A stretch of 6,733 nt of DNA from Candidatus Rhabdochlamydia sp. (GCA_030044075.1 JASHWM010000149.1:1-6733), one strand, 5' to 3'. Counted from the stretch's first letter, positions 1-5,834 are shown. Numbers and translations are program-made. Notes: a model not told the origin generated them from the sequence alone.

Positions 1-452
1 CAGCAATGCCCTTGACCCTCCTTGGAGCTGAAAAAAACTCCGATGATCCAAAGCTCACCCGCCTTGTCATCCCAACTTCTGTGAATATCCACCTGATTGG
101 GGACTGCTTTGCTATCCCGATTTTTGCATTTGCCGTCATGAAGAACTTCGGTGTTAGCGAGCCCACTTTCATAAGCTACCTAACTTTTGCGTTTTTCTTT
201 GTTATGGCAAAATTTTCGGTTGCAGCAATCCCAGGCGGAGGGATCATCGTGATGCTGCCGATCCTTGAGAGCTGCCTTGGCTTTACATCAGAAATGGGGT
301 CATTGATCACAGCGCTCTATATTCTGTTCGATCCTGTGATCACTTGCGCAAACATTTGCGGGAATGGAGGCTTGGCCATGGTGATGAACAAGCTCCGGAG
401 GCTATTTTCTAAAGAAACAGAAATCGTTTTGAGAAAAACAACAACCGGCTAA
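1..452 (+). CDS. Dicarboxylate/amino acid:cation symporter (DAACS family), C-terminal part
   Basis: This is the C-terminal end of a secondary transporter of the glutamate/dicarboxylate symporter fold, in the inner membrane. The gene is cut by the window edge; the frame is open from base 3, so the Met codon at 6 is internal. Numbering from that Met, the order is: post-HP1 segment with AMPLTL (like the family's SAATLPVT), TM7 with NIHLIGD (27-33), hairpin HP2 with PGGG (76-79), and TM8 with FDPVITCANICGN (108-120), then a short basic tail. From remembered alignment to GltPh, TM8 keeps the Asp394 (D109) and Asn401 (N116) equivalents, but Arg397 is Ile112 and Asp405 is Asn120. The TM7 NMDGT motif reads NIHLI. 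Family membership is secure; substrate and coupling ion are not. Chlamydiae carry a gltT-annotated member, which this may be. Its TAA overlaps the stop of the convergent LRR gene by 3 bases. Confidence 0.85.
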   Translation, partial: AMPLTLLGAEKNSDDPKLTRLVIPTSVNIHLIGDCFAIPIFAFAVMKNFGVSEPTFISYLTFAFFFVMAKFSVAAIPGGGIIVMLPILESCLGFTSEMGSLITALYILFDPVITCANICGNGGLAMVMNKLRRLFSKETEIVLRKTTTG

Positions 453-1738
453 TTCCTGTAGATGCCATCATTCTGCTCTGAAGTTTTAGATTGTGGATTT
501 TTTGAATTGAGCCACTGGACATTACCTCGAGATAATTCCTTTAATTCTTCCTCCGTATCTTGCTCTTCATTGTCGAAAATCTCACCTCCCGACTTAGCTT
601 TTTTCGAATGGTGGTCGATTATTTTTTTGTCGCCGTCATCAGAAGAAAGGCTTCTTTGGGCAATTCTTTTCTGGCCTGCAATCATGGCTTTCTCCAAAGC
701 ATGCATCAATTCTCCGTCGGGAAATAACTTTCCGCCTGTTTCCGCAGATTCACCTGGAGAGCTTTCTTTTGGGGAAACAGCCAAAGATAGGCCCCCTATT
801 GAAGAAGTAATTGATAAAGTTAAGTCTTCAATTTCTTCACCCTCCTCTTGCTCTTTTGGAGGGTCGGCCATGAAATATGTGTCATAGCGCAGGTCCCTGA
901 AAACAAAATCTATGCGAGGAAGAGCTTGAGCAAGAAAAAAAGAAAAGCGAACTTTAAAATTGCCTCGAACTTCAAAAGTTGTCAGAGATTGTAAATTGCT
1001 CATCTCATCGGGAATTTCTCGAATTTTCGTATGAGAGACGTCTAAGTATTCAAGATTCTTCAATTCACATACGACTTTCGGAAATTTGGAAATGGGGTTG
1101 ACCATAAGAACAAGTTTTCTTAGAGCAGATAATTCTATAAACTCATCGGGCAATCCTTTTAGCTCATTATATCCCAAAAGGAGCTGCTGGAGGGACTTCA
1201 AGTATTTTATCCTGCAGGCAATCCCTGAGATCTGATTTTGCTCTAGATTGAGTTCTCTCAAAGTACTGACGCGGCAAAGGGTATTCGAAACTCGTTTCAA
1301 TTGATTTTTACTCAGATCCAAGACGATTAAATGTTCCAAGGAAGAAAACTCATTAGGAAGGTTTTGCAACAAATTATCGGAAATGTTTAGCTCCCGCAGT
1401 TCTTGCAGCTTGTTGATATTAGGGGAAATCTCGGTAATCCGATTGCCATTCAAGAAGAGCTTTCTTAAATTTCCTAAAAAGAAAATTTGCTCCGGAACCA
1501 ATGTAAAATCGTTACCGGCCAAATTGAGCGACGTGAGCCAGTCAAAGGTCTTGATCTGATCAGGGATCGATGTTAAACCATTTCCCATATTGGATATCGC
1601 GAGACAATCTTTGGAAATGGTGTATTTATTATTTTTTGGGGGGCTTCCTTCCTCATCAGACCAACTATCAATAGTTTCCCTACGGAGCCATCTATACTGT
1701 GAGGTCAGCGCAGACAAATTGACTGATCCTGTCGACAT
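449..1738 (-). CDS. Leucine-rich-repeat protein with acidic C-terminal tail, candidate secreted effector
   Basis: A 429-residue protein. Residues 45-262 form ten LRR units beginning at 45, 68, 91, 114, 137, 160, 183, 206, 229 and 252, an exact 23-residue period of the type LxxLxLxxNxIxxIPxxIxxLxx; the first and last units are degenerate. Residues 1-44 are polar with no signal peptide or membrane segment. Residues 290-429 are low-complexity, acidic and Ser-rich, with a lysine-rich patch at 371-382 (KK then HHSKKAK) resembling a bipartite nuclear localisation signal. LRR solenoids bind proteins, and cytoplasm-facing LRR proteins in intracellular bacteria are often type III effectors; secretion here is inference. 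The tail has no cysteine, so it is not an NEL-type (Cys-dependent) E3 ligase. The start is supported by GGGGGAA about 6 bases upstream and a promoter-like pair at 1783-1811. The gene looks more AT-rich than the ATPase gene, which could mean later acquisition. Confidence 0.85.
   Translation of the reverse strand: MSTGSVNLSALTSQYRWLRRETIDSWSDEEGSPPKNNKYTISKDCLAISNMGNGLTSIPDQIKTFDWLTSLNLAGNDFTLVPEQIFFLGNLRKLFLNGNRITEISPNINKLQELRELNISDNLLQNLPNEFSSLEHLIVLDLSKNQLKRVSNTLCRVSTLRELNLEQNQISGIACRIKYLKSLQQLLLGYNELKGLPDEFIELSALRKLVLMVNPISKFPKVVCELKNLEYLDVSHTKIREIPDEMSNLQSLTTFEVRGNFKVRFSFFLAQALPRIDFVFRDLRYDTYFMADPPKEQEEGEEIEDLTLSITSSIGGLSLAVSPKESSPGESAETGGKLFPDGELMHALEKAMIAGQKRIAQRSLSSDDGDKKIIDHHSKKAKSGGEIFDNEEQDTEEELKELSRGNVQWLNSKNPQSKTSEQNDGIYRN
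953..1606 (-). repeat. LRR array, ten units of 23 codons
   Basis: This is the coding stretch for residues 45-262 of the LRR protein. Unit starts fall exactly every 69 bases with no insertion or loss. Clear units include LRKLFLNGNRI, LRELNISDNLL, LIVLDLSKNQL, LRELNLEQNQI and LEYLDVSHTKI. The copies share the consensus only at protein level; no near-identical DNA tandem repeats are evident, so the array is old or under selection for diversity rather than freshly duplicated. Confidence 0.85.
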
Positions 1739-1782
1739 ACAGTTCCCCCAATAAAAATCATTCTCTATTTATTTTTTAATAT

Positions 1783-1811
1783 ATTTTAATAATTAATGGC
1801 TATTTACTCAA
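1783..1811 (-). promoter_or_regulatory. Candidate sigma70-type promoter for the LRR gene
   Basis: On the minus strand, TTGAGT (1806-1811) is followed after 17 bases by TAAAAT (1783-1788). That is 4/6 and 5/6 matches to the consensus with ideal spacing. Transcription would begin near 1776, leaving a leader of about 38 bases that contains the GGGGGAA ribosome site. The surrounding gap is very AT-rich, so chance matches are expected; this is a prediction only. Confidence 0.4.
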
Positions 1812-1859
1812 GACCTTGTTAAAATATACATAGATTTTTATTTAAATATTTGGTTTATT

Positions 1860-2351
1860 ATGAATGTTGCTCGTTTGACTGCTTCAGCCGAAGCTTGCAT
1901 AGAAGTCATGCATCTTCCAGAGGAGAATGAGGATGCTATCAGAGAGTGCATTGCAAAATATTCTCTTCCCGACACATTTTTTGAAATATTCACCTGGGTC
2001 CTCCATCGAATATGGAATGCCGTCAAAAGCATCTTCGGCGCATCTGACTGGCAAAAAGCAAAAACACTCCTCCAAGACCGCTTCCTTGAAATGAGCTTTG
2101 AAAGGGGCATGATCCAAGAAAACCCGCAAAATTTCGTTGAAACCGAGATCAAAAAGCAGGTCGCCCATACTGCGGACCTCGTCGCAGAAGAGTTGTTATC
2201 GCTCTGTCTTTTGTCCAATGAAAAAGACCCTGCTCTATCTGATGCGCTTCAGGGAAGTATTTCTAATGTCGGTCTTGAGCGCGTTGTAGTTGATCTAGCT
2301 GGAAGGATCGATGGAATCCGAGCGGAGTTGCTCCGCAGGAACAACGGATAG
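1860..2351 (+). CDS. Orphan helical protein, function unknown (163 aa)
   Basis: I do not recognise this family. The 163-residue product is rich in Glu, Lys, Leu and Ala and looks almost wholly alpha-helical and soluble. Residues 39-60 form an aromatic, amphipathic stretch (TFFEIFTWVLHRIWNAVKSI) that could pack into a core or touch a membrane, but there is no proper transmembrane helix or signal peptide. The C-terminal third (about 140-163) is a charged helix ending LLRRNNG. This strand is preferred over the overlapping minus-strand frame because its composition is protein-like, whereas the other is Ser/Cys/Arg-rich. There is no good Shine-Dalgarno before the ATG at 1860 (AT-rich, only TTTGG nearby), so translation may be weak, leaderless-like or start elsewhere. 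It is divergent from the LRR gene (121-base gap) and ends 6 bases before the stop of the convergent ATPase gene. Confidence 0.65.
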   Translation: MNVARLTASAEACIEVMHLPEENEDAIRECIAKYSLPDTFFEIFTWVLHRIWNAVKSIFGASDWQKAKTLLQDRFLEMSFERGMIQENPQNFVETEIKKQVAHTADLVAEELLSLCLLSNEKDPALSDALQGSISNVGLERVVVDLAGRIDGIRAELLRRNNG

Positions 2352-2357
2352 AATCCT

Positions 2358-4220
2358 TCACCTCGCCCTTAGCGCATTTAATATCACAAGGGCATCAATG
2401 ACCTCTTGAAGAAGAGCGCCTATCGCCGGCTGGATAAACCCAAAAGCTGCAATTCCCATAAGGACTGCGCTCAGCCCAATCCCTACCAGGATGCTTTGCG
2501 TTGCAATTTTGAGCATCCTTTGTCCAATAAAGACCGTTTCTCCGACTTTGCTGATATCATCGACAAGGAGCACAATATCTGCAGCTTCTGCGGAGATCGC
2601 AGTGCCTTTTGCTCCCATGGCAACCCCCACGGTCGCCGCAGCAAGCGCAGGTGCATCGTTGATCCCGTCTCCCACCATGATGGTGGAGGGGTATTTTTTC
2701 TTAAGGTCCACAACCACTCTTTCCTTCTCTTCCGGGAGGAGCTCCGCCATATAATGCAAAATTCCTGATTGATTTGCGATCGCTTCCGTATTTCCAATGC
2801 TGTCGCCTGATAGGAGAAAAACCTCTTTTACTTTCAAATTTTTCAGTCTTTCGACCATTTGGGGAACTTCCTTCCTCATCTTATCGCTTAGAATGATGAT
2901 CCCCGCCAATTTTTCATTAATGGCAAGGCATGCAACAAGCTTCCCTTCCGAACGGATTGTATCAAGGAGTTCCAGTTTACCTTCAAAAGTGTCTTTCCCA
3001 AGCTTTTCTTCCAAAAACACTTGCGAGCCTATCAAGATGCGCTCATGGTCGATGCTCCCCTCTACTCCCCTCCCGGAAATCTCCTGAAACCCTTCGGGGA
3101 AAGAGAGCTTTTCGATGCGGCCTTCTGCATAGCGCGTGATCGACTCTGCCGTCAGATGGGAAGAAAATTGCTCTAAGGAAGCCGCTTTATACAGGATCTC
3201 CTCCTCAGAAATGCTATTCACAGAAATGATCTCATCAATAAAAGGTGTCCCGTAAGTGATCGTCCCTGTCTTATCAAAAACAGCCACTTTTGCTTTGCCC
3301 ACCTGTTCTAAGGGAGCTCCCCCTTTTACAATGATCCCAGCTTCCGCTGCCCTGTTTATTCCGCTGATAACGGCAACAGGCGTGGCCAGGATCAATGGAC
3401 AGGGTGTCGCAACTACAAGGACAGCTAAAATGGTCGTCGGATCTCCAGTGATCAGCCAGCCAAGTACACTGACAACGAGAGTAAAAGGCGTAAAAAAAAC
3501 TGCATAACGGTCCGCAAGCCGTTGGATGGGCGCTTTTTCAGCCTGCGCTTTCCTGACAAGCTGGACAATTTTGGCATACTGGCTCTCTTCGCTTATTTTA
3601 TCTGCCCTCATCTCGAAAGCACCGCTTACATCGATGCTGCCGCTGACCACTCTTGCCCCGGTCCCCTTGGCGCGTGCAAGCGCCTCGCCTGTCATGGCTG
3701 ATTCATCGATTTCCGCTTCGCCAAGGACGATGGTCCCATCGACAGGGATCAGATCGCCGGGCCTTACGACCAAGATATCCCCGACCTTCACATCCTTTAC
3801 ATCGACCTCTTCGATTTTCTCTGTTTCTTTTCGTCTTGCAATGCGGGGCGCCCTTTCCAAAAGGGCAGTAAGAGAATAAGAGGCCCTGCGAAGACCATAC
3901 TTTTCGATCGCCTCGCCGCCAGATTGCATCAATACAACAATGACTCCGGCAAAAGCCTGGTCCATGATGACGGCTGTGATAATCGCAAGCATGGCGACGA
4001 TATCAGAGGCGAACTGCCCATGGAACATCCCCACCGTCGTCTCAAATACGATCGGGATGCCGCCTGCGATCAAAGTATAAAACCATATTTTATGGGCTAG
4101 TTCGTGCAACCCCATAAAAAAGGTCACAATCCCCGCAGCAAGACCAAGGAATGTATAGATCGGTATCGGATATTCCCGAAGATAATCCGATATTCTTTTT
4201 TTCCATTTTTCTAATTGCAC
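2358..4220 (-). CDS. P1B-type heavy-metal-transporting P-type ATPase, TPCP subtype
   Basis: A complete 620-residue ATP-driven metal-ion pump of the inner membrane. Features in order: two N-terminal helices (about 20-37, 45-64), a helix pair (about 72-100) ending in GGEAIE, the actuator domain with TGE (177-179), a helix at about 240-258, the metal-path helix with TPCP (272-275), the phosphorylation site DKTGT (Asp316), an N-domain with SSHL (353-356) where most P1B pumps have S-x-HP, GRGVEG (383-388), SGD (471-473), GDGINDAP (517-524), and two last helices with QEVID (605-609). There is no N-terminal HMA or His-rich domain. Cu and Zn/Cd pumps usually have CPC and the P1B-4 group SPC; TPCP recalls the P1B-5 group, for which Ni/Fe transport has been reported, so substrate assignment is tentative. 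The start is GTG (4218-4220): an in-frame TAG lies at 4239-4241 and AAAGGG sits about 6 bases upstream. Confidence 0.93.
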   Translation of the reverse strand: MQLEKWKKRISDYLREYPIPIYTFLGLAAGIVTFFMGLHELAHKIWFYTLIAGGIPIVFETTVGMFHGQFASDIVAMLAIITAVIMDQAFAGVIVVLMQSGGEAIEKYGLRRASYSLTALLERAPRIARRKETEKIEEVDVKDVKVGDILVVRPGDLIPVDGTIVLGEAEIDESAMTGEALARAKGTGARVVSGSIDVSGAFEMRADKISEESQYAKIVQLVRKAQAEKAPIQRLADRYAVFFTPFTLVVSVLGWLITGDPTTILAVLVVATPCPLILATPVAVISGINRAAEAGIIVKGGAPLEQVGKAKVAVFDKTGTITYGTPFIDEIISVNSISEEEILYKAASLEQFSSHLTAESITRYAEGRIEKLSFPEGFQEISGRGVEGSIDHERILIGSQVFLEEKLGKDTFEGKLELLDTIRSEGKLVACLAINEKLAGIIILSDKMRKEVPQMVERLKNLKVKEVFLLSGDSIGNTEAIANQSGILHYMAELLPEEKERVVVDLKKKYPSTIMVGDGINDAPALAAATVGVAMGAKGTAISAEAADIVLLVDDISKVGETVFIGQRMLKIATQSILVGIGLSAVLMGIAAFGFIQPAIGALLQEVIDALVILNALRAR

Positions 4221-4246
4221 GGGTAGCCCTTTTCTATTCTATGGAC

Positions 4247-4258
4247 TATACATGTATA
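4247..4258. promoter_or_regulatory. Perfect 12-base palindrome, possible operator
   Basis: The sequence TATACATGTATA is its own reverse complement. It lies between the divergent ATPase and small-membrane-protein genes, across the predicted -10 region and start site of the ATPase promoter. It resembles, but does not equal, the CopY-type box TACAnnTGTA (the two central bases are missing). No regulator gene is present in the window, so operator function is inference from position. Confidence 0.35.
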
Positions 4259-4283
4259 TAATTTCTTACTTTGAAATATTCAA
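4255..4283 (-). promoter_or_regulatory. Candidate promoter for the metal ATPase
   Basis: On the minus strand, TTGAAT (4278-4283) and TATATA (4255-4260) are separated by 17 bases, each matching the sigma70 consensus at 4 of 6 positions. The predicted start, near 4248, leaves a leader of roughly 28 bases carrying the AAAGGG ribosome site. A second -10-like hexamer, TATAGT, lies at 4245-4250. Both elements overlap inverted repeats, consistent with repressor or activator control. A perfect TATAAT also lies on the plus strand at 4257-4262, but without a recognisable -35. Confidence 0.35.
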
Positions 4284-4284
4284 A
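4270..4284. promoter_or_regulatory. Inverted repeat TTTGAA-ATA-TTCAAA, possible operator
   Basis: A 6-3-6 inverted repeat that covers the predicted -35 element of the ATPase promoter. The TGAA...TTCA half-sites recall those bound by ArsR/SmtB-type metal sensors, but known sites usually have a spacer of about six bases rather than three, so the resemblance is loose. A TTCGAA palindrome follows at 4285-4290. Confidence 0.3.
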
Positions 4285-4340
4285 TTCGAAATCCCTCTCT
4301 TGATTTATTTTTCTCTTTTTGTTTATTCACCAAAGAATAA

Positions 4341-4350
4341 AAGGGAGAGG
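4341..4350 (+). promoter_or_regulatory. Strong ribosome binding site of the small membrane protein gene
   Basis: AAGGGAGAGG sits five bases before the ATG at 4356, the clearest Shine-Dalgarno in the window. It fixes the start of the 126-residue membrane protein. No convincing promoter precedes it; TTGATT at 4300-4305 with TATTCA at 4324-4329 (18-base spacing) is a weak candidate. Confidence 0.7.
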
Positions 4351-4355
4351 TTTTT

Positions 4356-4736
4356 ATGGACTTATCAGTATTTTTAGCCAAGCTGCTTGGCCTTTATCTT
4401 CTGATCATTACAGCAATATGGCTTGTAAGGAAAAAAGGGCTTGAAACCACCGTAAAAGAGATCTGTTCTTCAAAAGGCGTGCTCGCCTTATCGGCTGTCT
4501 TCAACATTCTTTTTGGCCTTGTCATTGTGATAGACCATGAATTTTGGGAATGGAGCTGGAGAGGCTTGATCACCGTCCTTGGATATGTCATCCTCCTTAA
4601 AGGGGTGATGCGCTTTGCTTTTCCAAGTCAAATGCAGAGGCTGGCAACAAGGATGATCACAAAAGGATATTGGACCACGCTGGTCATCATGGGGATTATT
4701 GGGATATACTTGACCTATTCGGGTTTTGCCCATTAG
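4356..4736 (+). CDS. Small four-helix integral membrane protein, function unknown
   Basis: A 126-residue, strongly hydrophobic protein with four likely membrane helices at about 5-24 (LAKLLGLYLLIITAIWLV), 42-60 (VLALSAVFNILFGLVIVID), 69-87 (RGLITVLGYVILLKGVMRF) and 104-123 (GYWTTLVIMGIIGIYLTYSG). Loops are short: a Lys-rich loop (RKKGLETTVKE) after helix 1 and a basic loop (PSQMQRLATRMITKG) before helix 4. By the positive-inside rule these suggest a cytoplasmic side, with both ends periplasmic. The conserved-looking HEFWEW (61-66) follows helix 2, where His, Glu and Trp could bind a metal or a partner, though this is speculation. I do not recognise a named family. It is divergent from the metal ATPase with a 135-base shared control region, which suggests but does not show a common role. 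The start is well supported by AAGGGAGAGG. Confidence 0.8.
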   Translation: MDLSVFLAKLLGLYLLIITAIWLVRKKGLETTVKEICSSKGVLALSAVFNILFGLVIVIDHEFWEWSWRGLITVLGYVILLKGVMRFAFPSQMQRLATRMITKGYWTTLVIMGIIGIYLTYSGFAH

Positions 4737-4768
4737 GACTTGCAAGCAGGTGACGGGCTACATATTCT

Positions 4769-5623
4769 TTAAACGAGCTTTGGTGTTGTCAGTTCGTTCA
4801 ATATGAGCTCAGGCTCGCTCTCGTCATCTAATTCTTCCATGGCTAATTCATGGGTCGTGTAACGTAAGAACGACCCTATAGAAGAGTATTCCGCCTCGGA
4901 CCTAAACTCAATCGAATCGACCCGGTCATTTTCAATGCTACCATCTTTAGCGCGATAAAAAAATTCGGCGAGCTCAGTATGTGCGTTTGCAGTTGCAAAC
5001 ACCAATGGAGTGCATGACCTGCATTTTGCAAAGTTCCCTGAATAATATTTGTTCACATCTTCCAGCGTCATGAAAAACTCGCTCTTCTCCCCACCATGGG
5101 TCCAACATTTGGGGACGACATAAAATTCCCAATCTAGCAAGGCTCCCTGTCGGGCAAGTTTTTTGATCTCTAACATATCCATTTGCGTCATCGTGTTATT
5201 TTTGAAGATTTCCACCATTTTTTGGAGTAGATCATACCTTGTCTGGAATGAAAGACGGGCGGAAAGCTTGGCTTTAGACACAGACAATCCATTCAGAGCA
5301 GCTTTTGAAGTAATGACAGCATCATAGATAAATCCGTCCTTGATCAGTTTAAGAATCTCTTTCTGATCTCCAATGACATCGCAATGCTTTTTGAAGCTAT
5401 TGCTATTCACACAATAGTAATTGCCATCTATTTTTATCGAGAAGGCAACGCCAAAAAGGATCGCAAAAAATTTGATAAAACCGCTTTCGTAGACCTTAAG
5501 GGTCGGGCCTAGCTGCGAGGGAAGCTCATTTGCCTTTCCAAACCCTACATGAAGGCGTCCTTCATCCATGACTGCAGTCACTTTTGACCTAAGCGGCATT
5601 AATGGAATTGCTTCTGTACTCAT
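4769..5623 (-). CDS. Orphan protein of unknown function (284 aa)
   Basis: I do not recognise this protein. It has 284 residues and no signal peptide. One short hydrophobic stretch lies at about 48-64 (GFIKFFAILFGVAFSIKI), probably a buried strand or helix rather than a true membrane anchor. The middle (about 112-160) is charged and helical. A CRSC pair at 201-204, with further cysteines at 71, 81 and 173 and His176, could form a small metal site or reactive pair, but there is no full zinc-finger spacing. The last 30 residues are acidic (LAMEELDDESEPEL). AAGG lies five bases before the ATG and a good promoter-like pair lies at 5666-5694, so it is probably its own transcription unit. It follows gnd on the same strand, but 211 bases and a terminator separate them. 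It is most likely a lineage-restricted protein; an effector role is only a guess. Confidence 0.75.
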   Translation of the reverse strand: MSTEAIPLMPLRSKVTAVMDEGRLHVGFGKANELPSQLGPTLKVYESGFIKFFAILFGVAFSIKIDGNYYCVNSNSFKKHCDVIGDQKEILKLIKDGFIYDAVITSKAALNGLSVSKAKLSARLSFQTRYDLLQKMVEIFKNNTMTQMDMLEIKKLARQGALLDWEFYVVPKCWTHGGEKSEFFMTLEDVNKYYSGNFAKCRSCTPLVFATANAHTELAEFFYRAKDGSIENDRVDSIEFRSEAEYSSIGSFLRYTTHELAMEELDDESEPELILNELTTPKLV

Positions 5624-5665
5624 TCCAACCTTAATTATTTTATAATTATATTATTTAGACTGTAT

Positions 5666-5694
5666 ATATTAAAATTTTAAAAATAATAAGTCAA
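5666..5694 (-). promoter_or_regulatory. Candidate sigma70-type promoter for the 284-aa orphan gene
   Basis: On the minus strand, TTGACT (5689-5694, 5/6 match) is followed after exactly 17 bases by TAATAT (5666-5671, 4/6). The predicted transcript would start near 5659 with a leader of about 36 bases ending in AAGGTTGGA before the ATG. Although the region is AT-rich, the near-consensus -35 makes this the best promoter candidate in the window. Confidence 0.45.
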
Positions 5695-5804
5695 ATTATA
5701 ATAATAATTAATAATTTATTAATTAATAGAAGATGTTGAAATAAAGTAATTTACAAATACACCTAAATTAAAATAATTTTTATTAAAAGAAACGCAAAGG
5801 TGAA

Positions 5805-5825
5805 GGCAGTAGGGGGCCTACTGCC
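5805..5825 (-). terminator. Hairpin terminator of gnd
   Basis: GGCAGTAGG (5805-5813) and CCTACTGCC (5817-5825) pair as a perfect 9-base, GC-rich stem with a three-base loop. It begins about 9 bases past the gnd stop. On the minus strand it is followed by TTCACCTTTGCGTTTCTTTT, a pyrimidine-rich but interrupted tract, so it fits a minus-strand intrinsic terminator of less than ideal form. On the plus strand no T tract follows. Confidence 0.6.
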
Positions 5826-5834
5826 AAATAACAC

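Larger units (their letters stand above)
5624..5834. other. AT-rich intergenic region between gnd and the orphan gene
   Basis: A 211-base gap, almost pure A and T from about 5630 to 5790. It contains the predicted promoter of the orphan gene at its left end and the gnd terminator at its right end. A perfect all-AT inverted repeat with 9-base arms lies at 5706-5724 (AATTAATAA, one base, TTATTAATT). In such composition this can arise by chance. No small ORF with a ribosome site and no RNA gene is evident. Confidence 0.6.

Noticed and set aside
449..871. NEL-type E3 ubiquitin ligase domain after the LRR array
   Set aside because: The tail is only about 140 residues, contains no cysteine and looks disordered. 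The NEL domain is larger and needs a catalytic Cys.
462..887. Plus-strand open frame of 141 codons inside the LRR gene
   Set aside because: It runs antisense to the low-complexity tail of the LRR protein. Its Ser/Phe/Cys-rich composition is what the reverse of an acidic, Ser-rich tail gives, and it lacks a ribosome site.
1838..2218. Minus-strand open frame of 126 codons opposite the 163-aa orphan
   Set aside because: Its composition is rich in Ser, Cys, Arg and Trp with no coherent hydrophobic pattern. The plus-strand frame is longer and more protein-like.
2406..3879. Several plus-strand open frames opposite the metal ATPase
   Set aside because: The minus-strand ATPase carries every catalytic motif across this whole stretch. 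The plus-strand frames are Ser/Pro-rich shadows without ribosome sites.
4247..4258. Copper-responsive CopY box in the ATPase control region
   Set aside because: The palindrome is TACATGTA at its core, lacking the two central bases of TACAnnTGTA. The TPCP motif also argues against a copper pump.
4728..4758. Possible terminator (GCCC ... GGGC, with CTTGCAAG between) after the small membrane protein gene
   Set aside because: The outer arms are only four bases, the inner bases do not pair in register, and no T tract follows. It is not supportable as an intrinsic terminator.
5706..5724. All-AT perfect inverted repeat with 9-base arms as an operator or origin element
   Set aside because: It is surrounded by nearly pure A and T, where such dyads occur by chance. 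There are no DnaA boxes or repeated iterons nearby.
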